Assembly: GCA_000226015.1 (NCBI GenBank)
Contig: JH152975.1
Span: 288,065 to 352,064, forward strand
Reading direction: 5' to 3'
From: Mnemiopsis leidyi
Taxonomy: Eukaryota > Ctenophora > Tentaculata > Lobata > Bolinopsidae
Length of the DNA: 64,000 nt
The notes beneath the pieces are model-generated. The model saw only the letters and a list, made by a program, of their open reading frames with translations. It had not been told where the DNA came from and ran no database searches. Shown here piece after piece: positions 1 to 24,770 of the stretch; positions within the stretch are counted from its first letter, which is position 1; every line of letters starts with the position of its first letter. Made by a program: the position numbers and the translations under genes.

Positions 1-480
1 AGATATGATTTTCTGAATTTAGAGGTTGCATGAATGTGCGGTTCGAGACGCCGGTGAAGCATTCTGCTACGTCAGACCAGGCATCTATGGCGGCAGCGTT
101 TCTCCCGCGGCTTGCTGCGCGCGCGTGCGGCCCCGAAGCAAGTAATTATGCTACACTTCGTGCTGCGCGCGTCTGCTGCTACACAGCATTTGGGGTGTAC
201 AGCAGACGTAGACGACTGTAGCTGTGATATTGAATTGATATATTTTATATTTTGATTGCTGTCGAAAATAAAAATTATTGTTTTATTAAAAAAATTATTG
301 TTCATTGTTTTATTTTAAAAAAATTCAAGTTCTAGGTTATTTTTATTGACAAGGCTAATATAAGACGTAAATGTTTGAATTGGCTCATGTCATTAAAACC
401 AGGAAGTTTCTCCCTCAGTTGAGATCCAAGGTGCTCGTCTTCAAGTACCAATCAAAATCCTCAAGGGATATGCTTTAGGT
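1..480. other. Window edge, no gene recognised
   Basis: This stretch has a GC-rich patch around 45-200 (many CG dinucleotides, similar in feel to the elements that follow) and then AT-rich sequence with A/T runs at 270-330. The short open frames here show no recognisable domain. I see no gene. Confidence 0.4.
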
Positions 481-562
481 TTGTAGGTTGATAACCTACT
501 GTCGCGGCCATCACGCGCTGTCACGCATTTCGAAGAAATTCTAGACGCGCATCGCCCGTTGA
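481..562 (+). mobile_element. Tiny element, family 2 (82 bp)
   Basis: The element is bounded by a perfect 9-bp direct repeat, GCTTTAGGT, at 472-480 and 563-571. It begins with a hairpin (GTAGGTT / AACCTAC around a 3-base loop) and ends in CGCATCGCCCGTTGA. Its two ends are not obvious inverted repeats of each other. Related copies lie at 756-858, in reverse at about 1505-1770, at 51259-51330, and partially near 50402-50460. It has no coding capacity, so it must be non-autonomous if it is a DNA transposon. Confidence 0.75.
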
Positions 563-582
563 GCTTTAGGTCTACGCCTATC

Positions 583-659
583 TTGACGAGATTATATCCG
601 TCTTACGTTCTAACGAAACGTTCAGCTTTAGCTGCGTGAGTCGGGTATCACCGCGACAA
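583..659 (+). mobile_element. MITE, family 1 (77 bp)
   Basis: This copy starts TTGACGAGATTATATCCGTC and ends GGTATCACCGCGACAA, flanked by perfect 8-bp target duplications CGCCTATC (575-582 and 660-667). The family ends form an imperfect terminal inverted repeat: the left 25 bases match the reverse complement of the right 25 at 19 positions. There is no coding capacity. Eight-base target duplications occur in hAT, P and some other DNA transposon superfamilies, but the TTG...CAA ends do not let me place it. Confidence 0.85.
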
Positions 660-703
660 CGCCTATCAGGAATACTACAGTTCCGTTGTATGTTGTAGGT
701 TCC

Positions 704-880
704 TTGACGAGATGATATCCGTCTACCGTTGTAACAGCTTTAGCTGCGTGAGTCGTTGTAGGTTGATAACCTACTGTCGGTTGATAACCTACTGTCGCGG
801 CCATCACGCGCTGTCACGCATTTCTGTCACGCATTTTTAGACGCGCATCGCCCGTTGAGAGTCGGGTATCACCGCGACAA
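704..880 (+). mobile_element. MITE, family 1, split by a nested family 2 element
   Basis: The left end at 704 and right end at 880 match the family 1 termini. The element is flanked by the 8-bp duplication TAGGTTCC (696-703 and 881-888). A family 2 copy at 756-858 interrupts it: GAGTCG lies before the insert and GAGTCGGGT after it. The nested copy also carries a local duplication of about 20 bp near its start. The outer element is therefore older than the nested one. Confidence 0.8.
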
Positions 881-888
881 TAGGTTCC

Positions 889-1074
889 TTGTCGAGGTGT
901 TACCCGACCCGCGCGCGGCTCGCAGTTTGCTGCTCGCAGTTTGTTGTCGCGGTGATACCCGACTCACGGTGATACCCGACTCACGTTAGAACGTTAGACG
1001 GATATAATCTCGTCAAGCAGTTTGCCATGCTCTCCTGGTTTCGTTAAAACGTTAGACGGATATTATCTCGTCAA
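889..1074 (-). mobile_element. MITE, family 1, reverse orientation, split by another family 1 copy
   Basis: The outer element starts TTGTCGAGG at 889 and ends CTCGTCAA at 1074, flanked by TAGGTTCC at 881-888 and 1075-1082. It shares the left copy of its target duplication with the element at 704-880, so two elements sit between three copies of the same 8-mer. A second family 1 element (944-1016) lies inside it. Confidence 0.8.
944..1016 (-). mobile_element. MITE, family 1, nested copy (73 bp)
   Basis: This copy begins TTGTCGCGG and ends AATCTCGTCAA, with perfect 8-bp duplications GCAGTTTG at 936-943 and 1017-1024. It contains a short internal duplication of the GACTCACGGTGATACC type. Removing it together with one GCAGTTTG restores a continuous outer family 1 element. 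Confidence 0.85.
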
Positions 1075-1185
1075 TAGGTTCCTTGTTCGGCGCAGGCTAT
1101 TTACTGGACTTCCTCTTGCAGTTATATTTCTTCTGCAAAGGTTCCTTTTTAGGCCGCCCTTCTCAGGTACAGATTTCCAAAACAC

Positions 1186-1249
1186 TTGTCTGACTTTGTC
1201 CGACCCTCCCGGAGAATAAAATGACGGGAGGGTGTGTGCTGCTGTACAA
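1186..1249 (+). mobile_element. Tiny element, family 4 (64 bp)
   Basis: The element runs from TTGTCTGACTTTG to GCTGCTGTACAA and is flanked by perfect 8-bp duplications CAAAACAC (1178-1185 and 1250-1257). Inside, CCCTCCCG and its complement CGGGAGGG form a stem of a long hairpin. The family is distinct in sequence from families 1-3 but has the same TTGT...ACAA terminus style. Confidence 0.8.
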
Positions 1250-1504
1250 CAAAACACGGCCGTTAGTAGTAGTACTAGTTAATGAAGCATCACTGATCCC
1301 TGCTTTCTTGAAAGAACTTCTGCCAGCGTAACCAGACAAAGTCAAAAGTCAGACAAATGCGCGCGAGCTCGCCTATATGCTATACTTTTTTCGGAATTCG
1401 TGATTTCGTGACACTCGACAATAGGTTTCGCAGAACACAAATATCCATGTACAAGCGCGCACCCTCCCGTTGTCTGAAGCTTTGTTTGTACAGCTACAGC
1501 AGCG

Positions 1505-1770
1505 CTTAACGGTACGGGCGATGCGCGTCTAATATTTCTTTGACTGGCCAGAAATGCGTTTGACGAGATTATATCCGTCTAACGTTCTAACGAAGCTGCG
1601 TGAGTCGGCCGGTATCACCGCGACAAGAAATGCGTAAGAGCGCGTGATGGCCGAGACAGTAGGTTATCTTGACATCTTGTCTCACGGTGTGACGCGCCGG
1701 AGGCTGCCGCTTCGCGGCAGCAGGGCGCTATGCAACGTGTAGCAAAGGTTATTAACCGACAACCTATTGT
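1505..1770 (-). mobile_element. Family 2 element in reverse, with two nested insertions
   Basis: The reverse complement of family 2 starts near 1505 (TTAACGGTACGGGCGATGCG) and resumes with CGCGTGATGGCCG and GTAGGTTATC. A family 1 element (1560-1626) is nested in it. A further block at about 1673-1750, which carries the hairpin GCTGCCGC-TTC-GCGGCAGC, sits between GGTTATC and GGTTATT. The same hairpin core occurs in the element at 50086-50143. Outer boundaries are approximate. Confidence 0.6.
1560..1626 (+). mobile_element. MITE, family 1 (67 bp), nested in family 2
   Basis: The element runs from TTGACGAGATTATATCC to GGTATCACCGCGACAA. It is flanked by GAAATGCGT at 1551-1559 and 1627-1635, which reads as 9 bp here rather than 8. 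The interrupted sequence is a reverse family 2 copy. Confidence 0.85.
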
Positions 1771-1775
1771 GTATT

Positions 1776-1987
1776 GTACGGCAGCGCGCACCCTCCTGTC
1801 ATTTTATTTCCATATTCGCTTCGAATGAGGGTCGGACAAAGTCAGACAAATCAAGCTACAACAGCAGCGCGCACCCTCCCGTCATTTTATTTTCCTCTAT
1901 TCGCTTCGAATGAGGGTCGGACAAAGTCAGACAAGACTTTGTCCGACCATCATTCGAATAAAATGACGGGAGGGTGCGCGCTGCTGT
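1776..1987. repeat. Cluster of three family 4 copies, direct and inverted
   Basis: Two head-to-tail copies run GCAGCGCGCACCCTCC...GGTCGGACAAAGTCAGACAA. They are followed by an inverted copy ending GGGTGCGCGCTGCTGTA. The first two contain a TTCGCTTCGAATGAGG segment that is missing from the short copy at 1186-1249. A partial copy lies at about 50738-50780. Confidence 0.65.
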
Positions 1988-1988
1988 A

Positions 1989-2124
1989 TTACCGGGCGTT
2001 AGCAACAATTAGCTTGACGAGATGATATCCGTTTAACGTTCTAACGCGAGGAGAGCAGAAAACTGCGAGCCGCGCGCGGGTCGGGTAATACCTCGACAAC
2101 AATTAGCCCCAGGTCCCCAGGCAA
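1989..2124 (+). mobile_element. Tiny element, family 3, split by a nested family 1 copy
   Basis: The outer ends are TTACCGGGCG and CCCCAGGCAA, which are imperfect inverted repeats (TTRCCKGGSG). The nested family 1 element (2014-2099) is flanked by perfect 8-bp CAATTAGC at 2006-2013 and 2100-2107. The family 1-like right end at about 2125-2159 (GAGTCGGGTAACACCTCGACAA) suggests that the family 3 copy itself landed in another family 1 element. Confidence 0.75.
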
Positions 2125-2231
2125 AACGAGCTGCGCGCGAGTCGGGTAACACCTCGACAATGTTTAACAGGAACAATTGCACTTTCAGATACAATAAGTT
2201 TAACTATGATTATAGTGATAATGACACTACA

Positions 2232-2305
2232 TTACCGGGCGTTGCGCGGCTCTCTCTACGTTTCCCTCCGTTCAAAGCAACAATTAGCCTGAGGTCCCCA
2301 GGTAA
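2232..2305 (+). mobile_element. Tiny element, family 3 (74 bp)
   Basis: This element runs from TTACCGGGCGTTGCGCGGC to AGGTCCCCAGGTAA and is flanked by perfect 8-bp duplications ACACTACA (2224-2231 and 2306-2313). Another copy at 51405-51481 is flanked by TGTTCTGA / TGTTTTGA (7 of 8 identical). It has no coding capacity. Confidence 0.8.
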
Positions 2306-2399
2306 ACACTACATCAATACACATCTTTTAGTGGTACTGCGCACTGCAAAATATATAATAATCACTGCAAAATATATAATAATCAAATAGAACTGAGAA

Positions 2400-3929
2400 C
2401 GTCAAAAACACAATTCAAACAATTATAAAGAATTTTGCCTGACGTTGTCTGTTGTCCGTCTCGCTGGGCCGCAACGTGAGGCTAAAACAATTAGCATGAT
2501 CAGGGGTTGTTTACCCATTAGGTAATCAGCTAGATGGGGGTCGGGGGATTTTCAAATGATTACACTACATTAGCGATCATTTTGGCCATGATAACGTTAT
2601 CAAATTTTTTCCAAAATCGCCGAATTTTCCCGAAATTAGTAATAATTCAGCAATTTGTTTTTAAAATTTCTCCCGTTGGCAAATTTTCTCGAAGCTGAAC
2701 TTACTACTTCGTTTGCAAATCTGACATAAATGATAAAATTAAATCTAAACATCCTCAATCTCTTGTTAGTGTTACTACAAAAGGTAAAATTTTAAACCCA
2801 GTTACGTTCGCGTATCGTGCCTTATGAGGTCAAATTCTAGACATTTGATTACACTTGATTACGAGAGGGGTAAGGCCAAGGGGGTTAACTTTAAGCTTGC
2901 CAATATTATGACTACAAATTATGTGAACGACCACTTAATCTTATGGACGTGTCATAGACAAAATGATAATGTTAATTAAATATTCAGGCATTTTCAAACT
3001 AAAAGTAAAAGTATATCAATTTCAAAAAATCGTTAACTTTTACTTTTAGCATTTATATCGGCATGATGTATAGTTGCCACCATGTTTAAACTCAAAGCCA
3101 ATACTAAAGTTTATTCAGTGACAGTAGTCAATACTCAGTAGTCAGTACTCATCATTCATGATTGCCAGTCAAGCAACAGCACTAAGCAGGTAAGCTAAAG
3201 CACTGTGGCGTACGAATACGATAAAGATTCACCATAGTCAATTGTAAATCACAAATTCACGCATCAAGCTCTGTGAGTTGAAATAAGTTCCTTCAGTCTC
3301 AGAAAATAATATTAAATTTCAAGGTAGTTGAAATATCACGATTCAGCAGATTCATCATCATTCTCAGATTTTCAAGGAAGGATTAGCATATCTATGTATA
3401 GTCATGTTCTTCTTCGTTTTATTAGCTAGCTCTCCGCTCAACTGACTATGCGACATTCTGCTGACAGTGCCGTCTTTCTTGCCTTCTTGGACTGGCTTTC
3501 CTAGGAGGTTTTGGAAGTTAATAAACCGTGTCAACCGTCACCGAACAAAGTTATGTAAGTTTCATATATCATATTACACTTAAATAATCAATTTAACCAA
3601 AACAATCTAATACTTAAAGATTTAAAAACTGATCTTAAACTCAAAGTTGACCTGCAGAAAGTAAAAACTGAGAAGAAATTAGGAAATTTGCAATTCTATA
3701 AGTATACTAGAGTACTAAACGTCACTAGTTTGACTTTGAAGACCGGAATAGTCAATTAAACACTGATACCACCAGTCAACCAAAATGAGTACCTTCGAGA
3801 CATATTTATGGGGTACAAAATTTGGGGATTTTCGGAAAAAATCCCTACATTTTTGTCCCACCAAAATTTTAGCCGCCACTTTTAAATTCCCCAAATTAAT
3901 TTTTGTGTAAGTGGCTCAAATGAGCTAAT
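2400..3929. other. AT-rich intergenic sequence, nothing recognised
   Basis: I find no convincing coding frame, RNA gene or structured repeat here. A segment at about 3810-3890 (GGGGATTTTCGGAAAAAA...TTTTTGTCCCACC) recurs in diverged form at about 4290-4350, on the other side of the orphan ORF. Confidence 0.4.
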
Positions 3930-4201
3930 TTGAGGTCAGCAAGATATGCCACTACTTTATTACTAATTATGGTGGTGTGATTTCTGAAGCTGTCGAGGAT
4001 TCTAAACCACGTCGATCCCCGATACACTCTGGAGGGTTAGAAGTCAAACTCTGTCTCATATTCAAGGGTAGAGGAGACTTCATCGACTATCTTAAACTCC
4101 TGTTGAGGGAGGCATACACCTGGGACAACACGGGCGAGCAGAGCCAAGGTGGAGCAGACGACGATGGAGACGATGATAACGATCAAGAGAATGATTTTTA
4201 A
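3930..4201 (+). CDS. Orphan ORF with acidic C-terminus, possibly a terminal exon
   Basis: An open frame runs from just after an in-frame TAA (3927-3929) to a TAA at 4199-4201. There is no early ATG, and an AG at 3938-3940 could serve as a splice acceptor. The product includes KICHYFITNYGGVISEAVED and GRGDFIDYLKLLLREAYTWD and ends in an Asp/Glu-rich tail (ADDDGDDDNDQENDF). I do not recognise a family. It is flanked by diverged direct repeats (about 3810-3890 and 4290-4350), so it may be a mobile-element remnant rather than a host exon. Confidence 0.3.
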
Positions 4202-5982
4202 CAAATTTTGTTTTTCAGATTTCTAAAGATTTTATCAAGAACTGGTTTTAATTTCTCTTAAATAATTTAACGTGAAAATGCGACAATTTAATTTTGGGGG
4301 ATTTCTGGAAAAAATGTCCATATTTTTGTCCTACCATAATTTTGACCCCAAGGTTTATGATCCATATAAATATGTCTCGTAAGGTATGACACATGCTGAA
4401 TATGATACATAACTTATAATAAACTGCGGCTGTGAGTGAGTTCGGCTGCCGGACAACTGCGCCCAGTTACACAATATCTATGACAGAGTACCATGAGAGA
4501 GTGACGTATCAAACCCAATCACAAAATCTTGTTGATTAGAAACGACAACTGCGCCCAATCAATCTATTTTTACATCCAGATCGGATCGATATCATTTAGA
4601 GTTACTGGTATAAGTACAATTGTTCAGTCAGTTATAGTGTAGATCTCAAATCCCGTAATTGTAATAGTATAGTATATAATAAATATTATCACACAAATAC
4701 TCTAAATCTCATGCCCAAAGTACTGAGCTACCTTGAACATGTAGTTAAGTACTGAGCTGTACTCAATGAAATCCTCGCAGATTTTGTAGGGTCATCAGAG
4801 AATGCCAGTCAGCCAAAACGATCTAGATTCTAACCCTTATTAGTATGAACACGCATTGATATGTGATAGGCGTATTTCACGTGATGTGTATTTATACTTG
4901 ATGCTTTATACTTAAGGTTCTACTTTAACTCGGTTTAAGTGGATTGAGTGGCTAAAACCTCTAAGTTTTTCGTGTAAGACTATAAAGAGTTATAATTTCC
5001 TAATAATTCCTAATAATACTCTTATGTGTTATAGTGGCCATGGCCGGCGTAGCACTTACAGCATACACTGTCACTATACTCATGTAAGCAGTTGAAGTGG
5101 TTGGTTTTACACTTAGAAAGGTGAGATTTGATAATGTCACTGTTCTAAAAACTCGCTCATCTGCCTGGTGTGTGGTGTGTTCTTTAGCTCTTAGTCTTGT
5201 TCTTTACTGTTTGTAACGGAGATTTGTTGTTGGGCTACAAACTATAGCCCTATATACTGATCTCTGAACTGAGTACCGAAGTACTCGTTTATAGTTTGTC
5301 ACTGTTGAATGTTGATTAGCCTGGCTTGTGGCTAAGGAGTCAAGGAGATAGTCTGCACAATATTGCTGGCCGGACAGCAAAGTGAGAAGTTATGTTAGTG
5401 TAAACAGTAAATGAATACTTAAATGCTTTAATGGGATTGAATACTTCAATGATTTACAGCTTCAATGATGTAGAAATTTACAAGACATTTTCTGAATCTT
5501 CCATATTGTGACCTTTGAAGGGTAAAGGTAAATGGTGAAGGTAGTTAGTGACTAATGTTTACCGATAACGCCTGCTCTAAGCCCAGAGGTAAATCACCTG
5601 ACCATCAGCACGCGATAGATCTGTTGTGTATAATTCGCTTTAAACAAAGAAATAGAATATCTTTACTTCTAACATTAGCTGTGCTTCAAGGTGCAGTCCA
5701 GAGAACTGGGCAAGCACTGGGCTGTGAGTGTTGTACTGTTTTGATGCTTTAATCTTGGTGGAGAGTCGGAGCGGTACTGATAATCGCAAAACACTTTGGC
5801 ATAATGACAGCACTTAGACACTTAAATATTTTAATCAGACCAAATTCTACGTCGTTTTTGATACTCAAGTCTCGCCAGATTCACTTTGTCAGTATAGTAT
5901 CATACACTAACCAAGTAAGCGTTTAAGCAGTAAAACTCAACTCATCAGTTCTTTCTAGATATGTGATCACAAACACTCTACA
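4202..5982. other. Intergenic region upstream of the mosaic gene
   Basis: No convincing coding frame is seen. The last few hundred bases presumably hold the promoter and 5' UTR of the gene starting at 5983. I could not pick out a TATA box or other element with confidence. Confidence 0.35.
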
Positions 5983-20697
<14,715 letters not shown>

Positions 20698-21304
20698 TGA
20701 GTAACTGGATAGAACGGTATCAATAGGAAAGGGTCAGACATTTTCTATACCACCTAATTAGCGTAGCTCGATATCGATTGGTCGTAACCAACTTCTCAAT
20801 GGTCAATCGCTGTTGAATATTTTTGAACGTTCCCAAAAATACCGTTCTCTAGTGCTAATGAAAATGTATAAATGTTATAAGTGTATAAATGTATAAATGT
20901 TATAATGATAAGGTGTTACAGTGATCTTAGAACATTATAAATCAATGTGCCCGTGAAGTGTGATTGTTTAATGTTTATTGGTATTGTTTCAACTTTCATT
21001 GGTATCGTACTGTTTAATCTGTGGCGGTACGGTTACGTCATTGATGTTTGTTTGAATTCCCAATCTTAACACCAGATATCCATAAATAAAAACTATGAAG
21101 TCAACTATTGAGTATTTAGTATCGCACCCAAAGATGTACAAACGGCAAACAATTTTAGTTGCACTCGCAGCGATAACAAAGGCAAATCGAAACACAGACA
21201 ATTTCAACTCACCCGTACAAAAAAATGGGTAGTCATGTTAATGCTTATACTTATACTGTAGTAGACGAAAATTGAAGACGGCACTAAATTATTAAGTTCT
21301 AATT
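20698..21304. other. Convergent intergenic gap between mosaic and TMC genes
   Basis: The 3' ends of the plus-strand mosaic gene and the minus-strand TMC gene face each other here. I found no further mosaic exon. A short TATAAATGT tandem repeat lies near 20865-20910. Confidence 0.5.
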
Positions 21305-24300
21305 CTACAAAATAGAAGTAATTACAGTAAAACCTGTAATTTGACTCTTGATGTGTTCGATAAGGAATTGCTTGTCGACGTGCTCCACTTTTATCTGATG
21401 TCGGAGTAGTTTAATTGTCAGATTCCGAGAGGCTGCCAGACTCCTGCAAAAATATGAATTTAAGGCGAATTCAAAATTATACGAAATTTCAGATTTGTGA
21501 AATTCTTTGCTCGAATGTCTATTATCCACGAGGAAGTAAGACAGTTTGAAAAGTATATTCTAGTTTTTCACAAAAAATTACCATCACCAAGAATGGATCT
21601 GCCAAAAGTAAACTGTCTTACTTGAAGTAGTAAATGATAAGGAGGACTATGATGACTATCGACACGATAACCGCCGTCATTTTGAGGTTGTCATAGATGT
21701 AAGTCTTAAATCCTCCAGAATTTTCGATGAGCAATCCCAGAGGCTCGTGTATTTTGGTCTTTCCTGGAGGTTCCAGGACATTAGTAAAGTCAATTACAAA
21801 GCCAAGGTCATTAGTAAAGTCAATTACAAAGCCAGGGAAGAAAAGTTACAGTGTAGCCGTAGGTATCACGATTTTTCCCATTAAGTTTTTAAAACAACTG
21901 TTTTCTGTTACAAACAGTGGGGCTCTATCTAATTACACTACAAACCTCTAAAAGGACCGCAGTGGGCGCTGGGTTTGAACTGGAAGATAACGAGTCCGAC
22001 GAAAACAAAGACAAAGATAAGGGAGACTAGGAACACTGCGTTAACCATACTGCTGCTCTGACTCGTGAGGACCACTTTCTGAGGGGGTCTCACGTTCCGC
22101 AGGGCACTCGCTTTTCTCAGATAGAATATTACTATCACCTGAACGTTTGTTATTGTTAATAAATCTTGGACATAGATTTAAGCGTTGAACTTAATAAGAT
22201 GGTGTGAAAAACATTGTTATGAATGATGTTCCTGATCAGTGAATATTATTCATTATCGTATTAAACTTTGTTGAGTATACTTAATTCTTAACAAAATAGC
22301 TTGACTTAACCTCAATGACTGCAACACAGCACATGAGAGGGGAGAAGAATATCGCGGACCAGAAAATCATCTGCTTGTAACAGAGATCGAGGATCTCTTT
22401 GGGGATATTGAACTCAGGCTGTTCAACCTTGGACCTGAACCACTTGATGTTGTTGATGAGGATGTTCCGCAGCACCTCCGAGAAGAATAGACTGGTACAG
22501 AAGACTATAAAGTCGATGATACAAAGCTGGTAGAGCTGTGCTCCGATGTAGTTCTCCCAGCAGTTATATAGGAGTGTGTTGTTGTCTCGCTGCCAGGTCT
22601 CCACTAAGAGAAGATATTTGTTAAGGTACCGTGTGTGTTAGCAGTGGTTAGGTAGTACATTCAAAGCAGGAGAGGGACAAGGGACTTAACAAATTGTACA
22701 TTTTTGTCATGCGTCACCGATTTGACGGTACTTGAATCATCAGGTGGGAATATGATTAATTATAAAAAGAAAAGAGTGTGGCTAGTTTCTGACTTACTTA
22801 TACCACCGCTGGGCTTGGTAGCTTGATAAAGGACGTAGAGGAAGACACACACACTGAACAGCTTCATCACGAAGGACCTCACCATGGTGATAGCAATCCT
22901 GGTGCTCTGGAATCTGTAGAACTCGTACTGTCCGAGAAATTCGAAGAAGATTGGAAACAAAATATTGGAAAGTGACACTATGATGGAAGCCGAGTAGGAT
23001 GACCAGAATCTGGCAAGCTCCCTTGTTATAAGCTCGGCTGATATTTCATTGATTTCAATGTCTGTTAGATTGGAAAAATCTGCAGTTTCAAGTTTCGCTC
23101 CGCATGCGTTTGTGCTGTTAGCAGCATCTTCAGATGTACCCCGGACGACTTCGCGGTAGTAAAGAAACACGGTACCTATCATGGCTGCCACAGCGACACA
23201 ATTTGTACAAACTCGCAGAACAATAATGCCTATCTCTTTCTTGAACGATATCTTGACAAACTTCTGAGCGTCATTGCTGAGAGCCTCCTTGAGAGACTTA
23301 ATGACAGTTGTGCTCCTCAACTGAGCTGTTTTCTTGTTCTGTATTGTGTAGTCCCATCCAGTTAAAATCAACTCAGAGTAGGTCTTCGTCTCGATCTTCT
23401 CGGCGGCAGACTTTTTGAACAATCTAGCAATATTGTTCAGGATGAACATCAGAGCTACCAAAAAGTAAGCCAGGCCCACAAGAAGATAAGCAAGAGGGAA
23501 GTTGTAAGTGGTCTTCTCCGTGTCACCACTTGTACGAGTGATGTTGCTGGCCGGATACCACCCGAGATAAAGAGCGGTACCTTCCATCCAGCCCTGACCT
23601 GTCAGGAACTGGAGAATGTAGTTCGCAACATCGGCTGCAGTGTCATTGCCTTCAACAAAGTTAGGGTTGGTACAATTCAAATCGTCTTTGTTCAGCGATG
23701 TCTCGGGCAGATCATGATGCTCGTTCATCCAAATTCCAGGAGTGGCAATCAGGCCAAGGGCCATGACCATCGATATAACATTTATTTTGAGGAGCCACCT
23801 AAGGACCCTAAAGTAGGTAGAAACTCCAGATCCTAAATTACCCTCTAATTCTTTGATAGACGGCCCCCAAATCTGGGCATTTCTGAATCCTTCCTGAATT
23901 TTCCGCGTAGTTTTCTGTATTCCCATCGTGAACTCGTAAGCGATTCTGGTGAAGAAAGGAAGCTGTTTCTTCTCCACAACACCCACTCTCTCGGCCCGGC
24001 GAAGTGTTCTTCTCTCTGCCAAGGATAGTTTCTCTCCTGCTGGAGCGGAGACACTCCGACCAAAGTAAGCGGAGGACTTCCTTCTCCCAGCTCCATCCAG
24101 CGTCCTGACTTGTCTCTTTACTGTGCTCGACTTTTTGTCATCTTCAACGAGACCTGGAGAAATTTCCTTGAGGATTAAATATCAAAACCCGCCTAGAATT
24201 CGCTATACTTATAGAAGTTCGATCTCGAATATGATATGTGCATGATGACAAAGGCGGCAATGGTGCAATATGTTGTCGTACAGTACAGTAATGGACTATT

Positions 24301-24770
24301 AAAAAACACGAAAAAGTAGGGAAATTTCTATCTCTTTTACCGTTGTCGACATCTTCCACCTCTATTCTGGCTAAACCAGGCAGACCGTTTCGTGGGTTAA
24401 AGCTATCCGAAGAATGAGAGCTTAACGTAGAAGTGTGGACTGAAGAGTCGTCCTCTGAACCGATTATCAGACCGCTTGGTAAAATCACAGCTCTAGATTT
24501 TGGTCTCATTGGAATTCCTGGCATGTCTTCGGAAGAGTCCAGATTATTCATGGCTACACTTTGATCAGGGACATCTGCATCTGGCCCGACTTTGTTGGAC
24601 CTGTTTGGACGTCTGGGCACGCCGGTAACATCTTCGTCTTTTTTAGCTTTCCTCTTGCTGTTATATTTGTCCGCTTTGTCGAAGTTTTTGTTCATTTTCT
24701 GTCGATTTTTCTTGGCGGAACCAGAGTCAGACTCTTTGTCAGAGTCAAACAGACCCTTTACAAAGTCCAT
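21305..24770 (-). CDS. Transmembrane channel-like (TMC) protein, 6 exons, 850 aa
   Basis: Exons in transcript order: 24770-24341, 24153-22798, 22603-22311, 22138-21946, 21763-21622, 21443-21305; the phases agree. The N-terminus is a long charged and Ser-rich cytoplasmic region. A basic stretch (LSLAERRTLRRAERV) precedes multiple hydrophobic segments in exon 2 (LKINVISMVMALGLIATPG, LAYLLVGLAYFLVALMFIL, IIVLRVCTNCVAVAAMIG). Exon 3 carries the TMC signature NCWENYIGAQLYQLCIIDF (family consensus CWExxVGQExYxL). Exon 4 adds a helix (MVNAVFLVSLIFVFVFVGLVI) followed by CGPF, also typical of TMCs. Exon 5 holds another helix and exon 6 a short basic tail. TMC proteins form mechanosensory or leak cation channels. 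The orthology group (TMC1/2/3 versus 5/6 or 7) was not resolved. Confidence 0.9.

Noticed and set aside
1774-2025. Frames within the tiny-element nests
   Set aside because: They run across several element boundaries and show repeated elements, not a protein.
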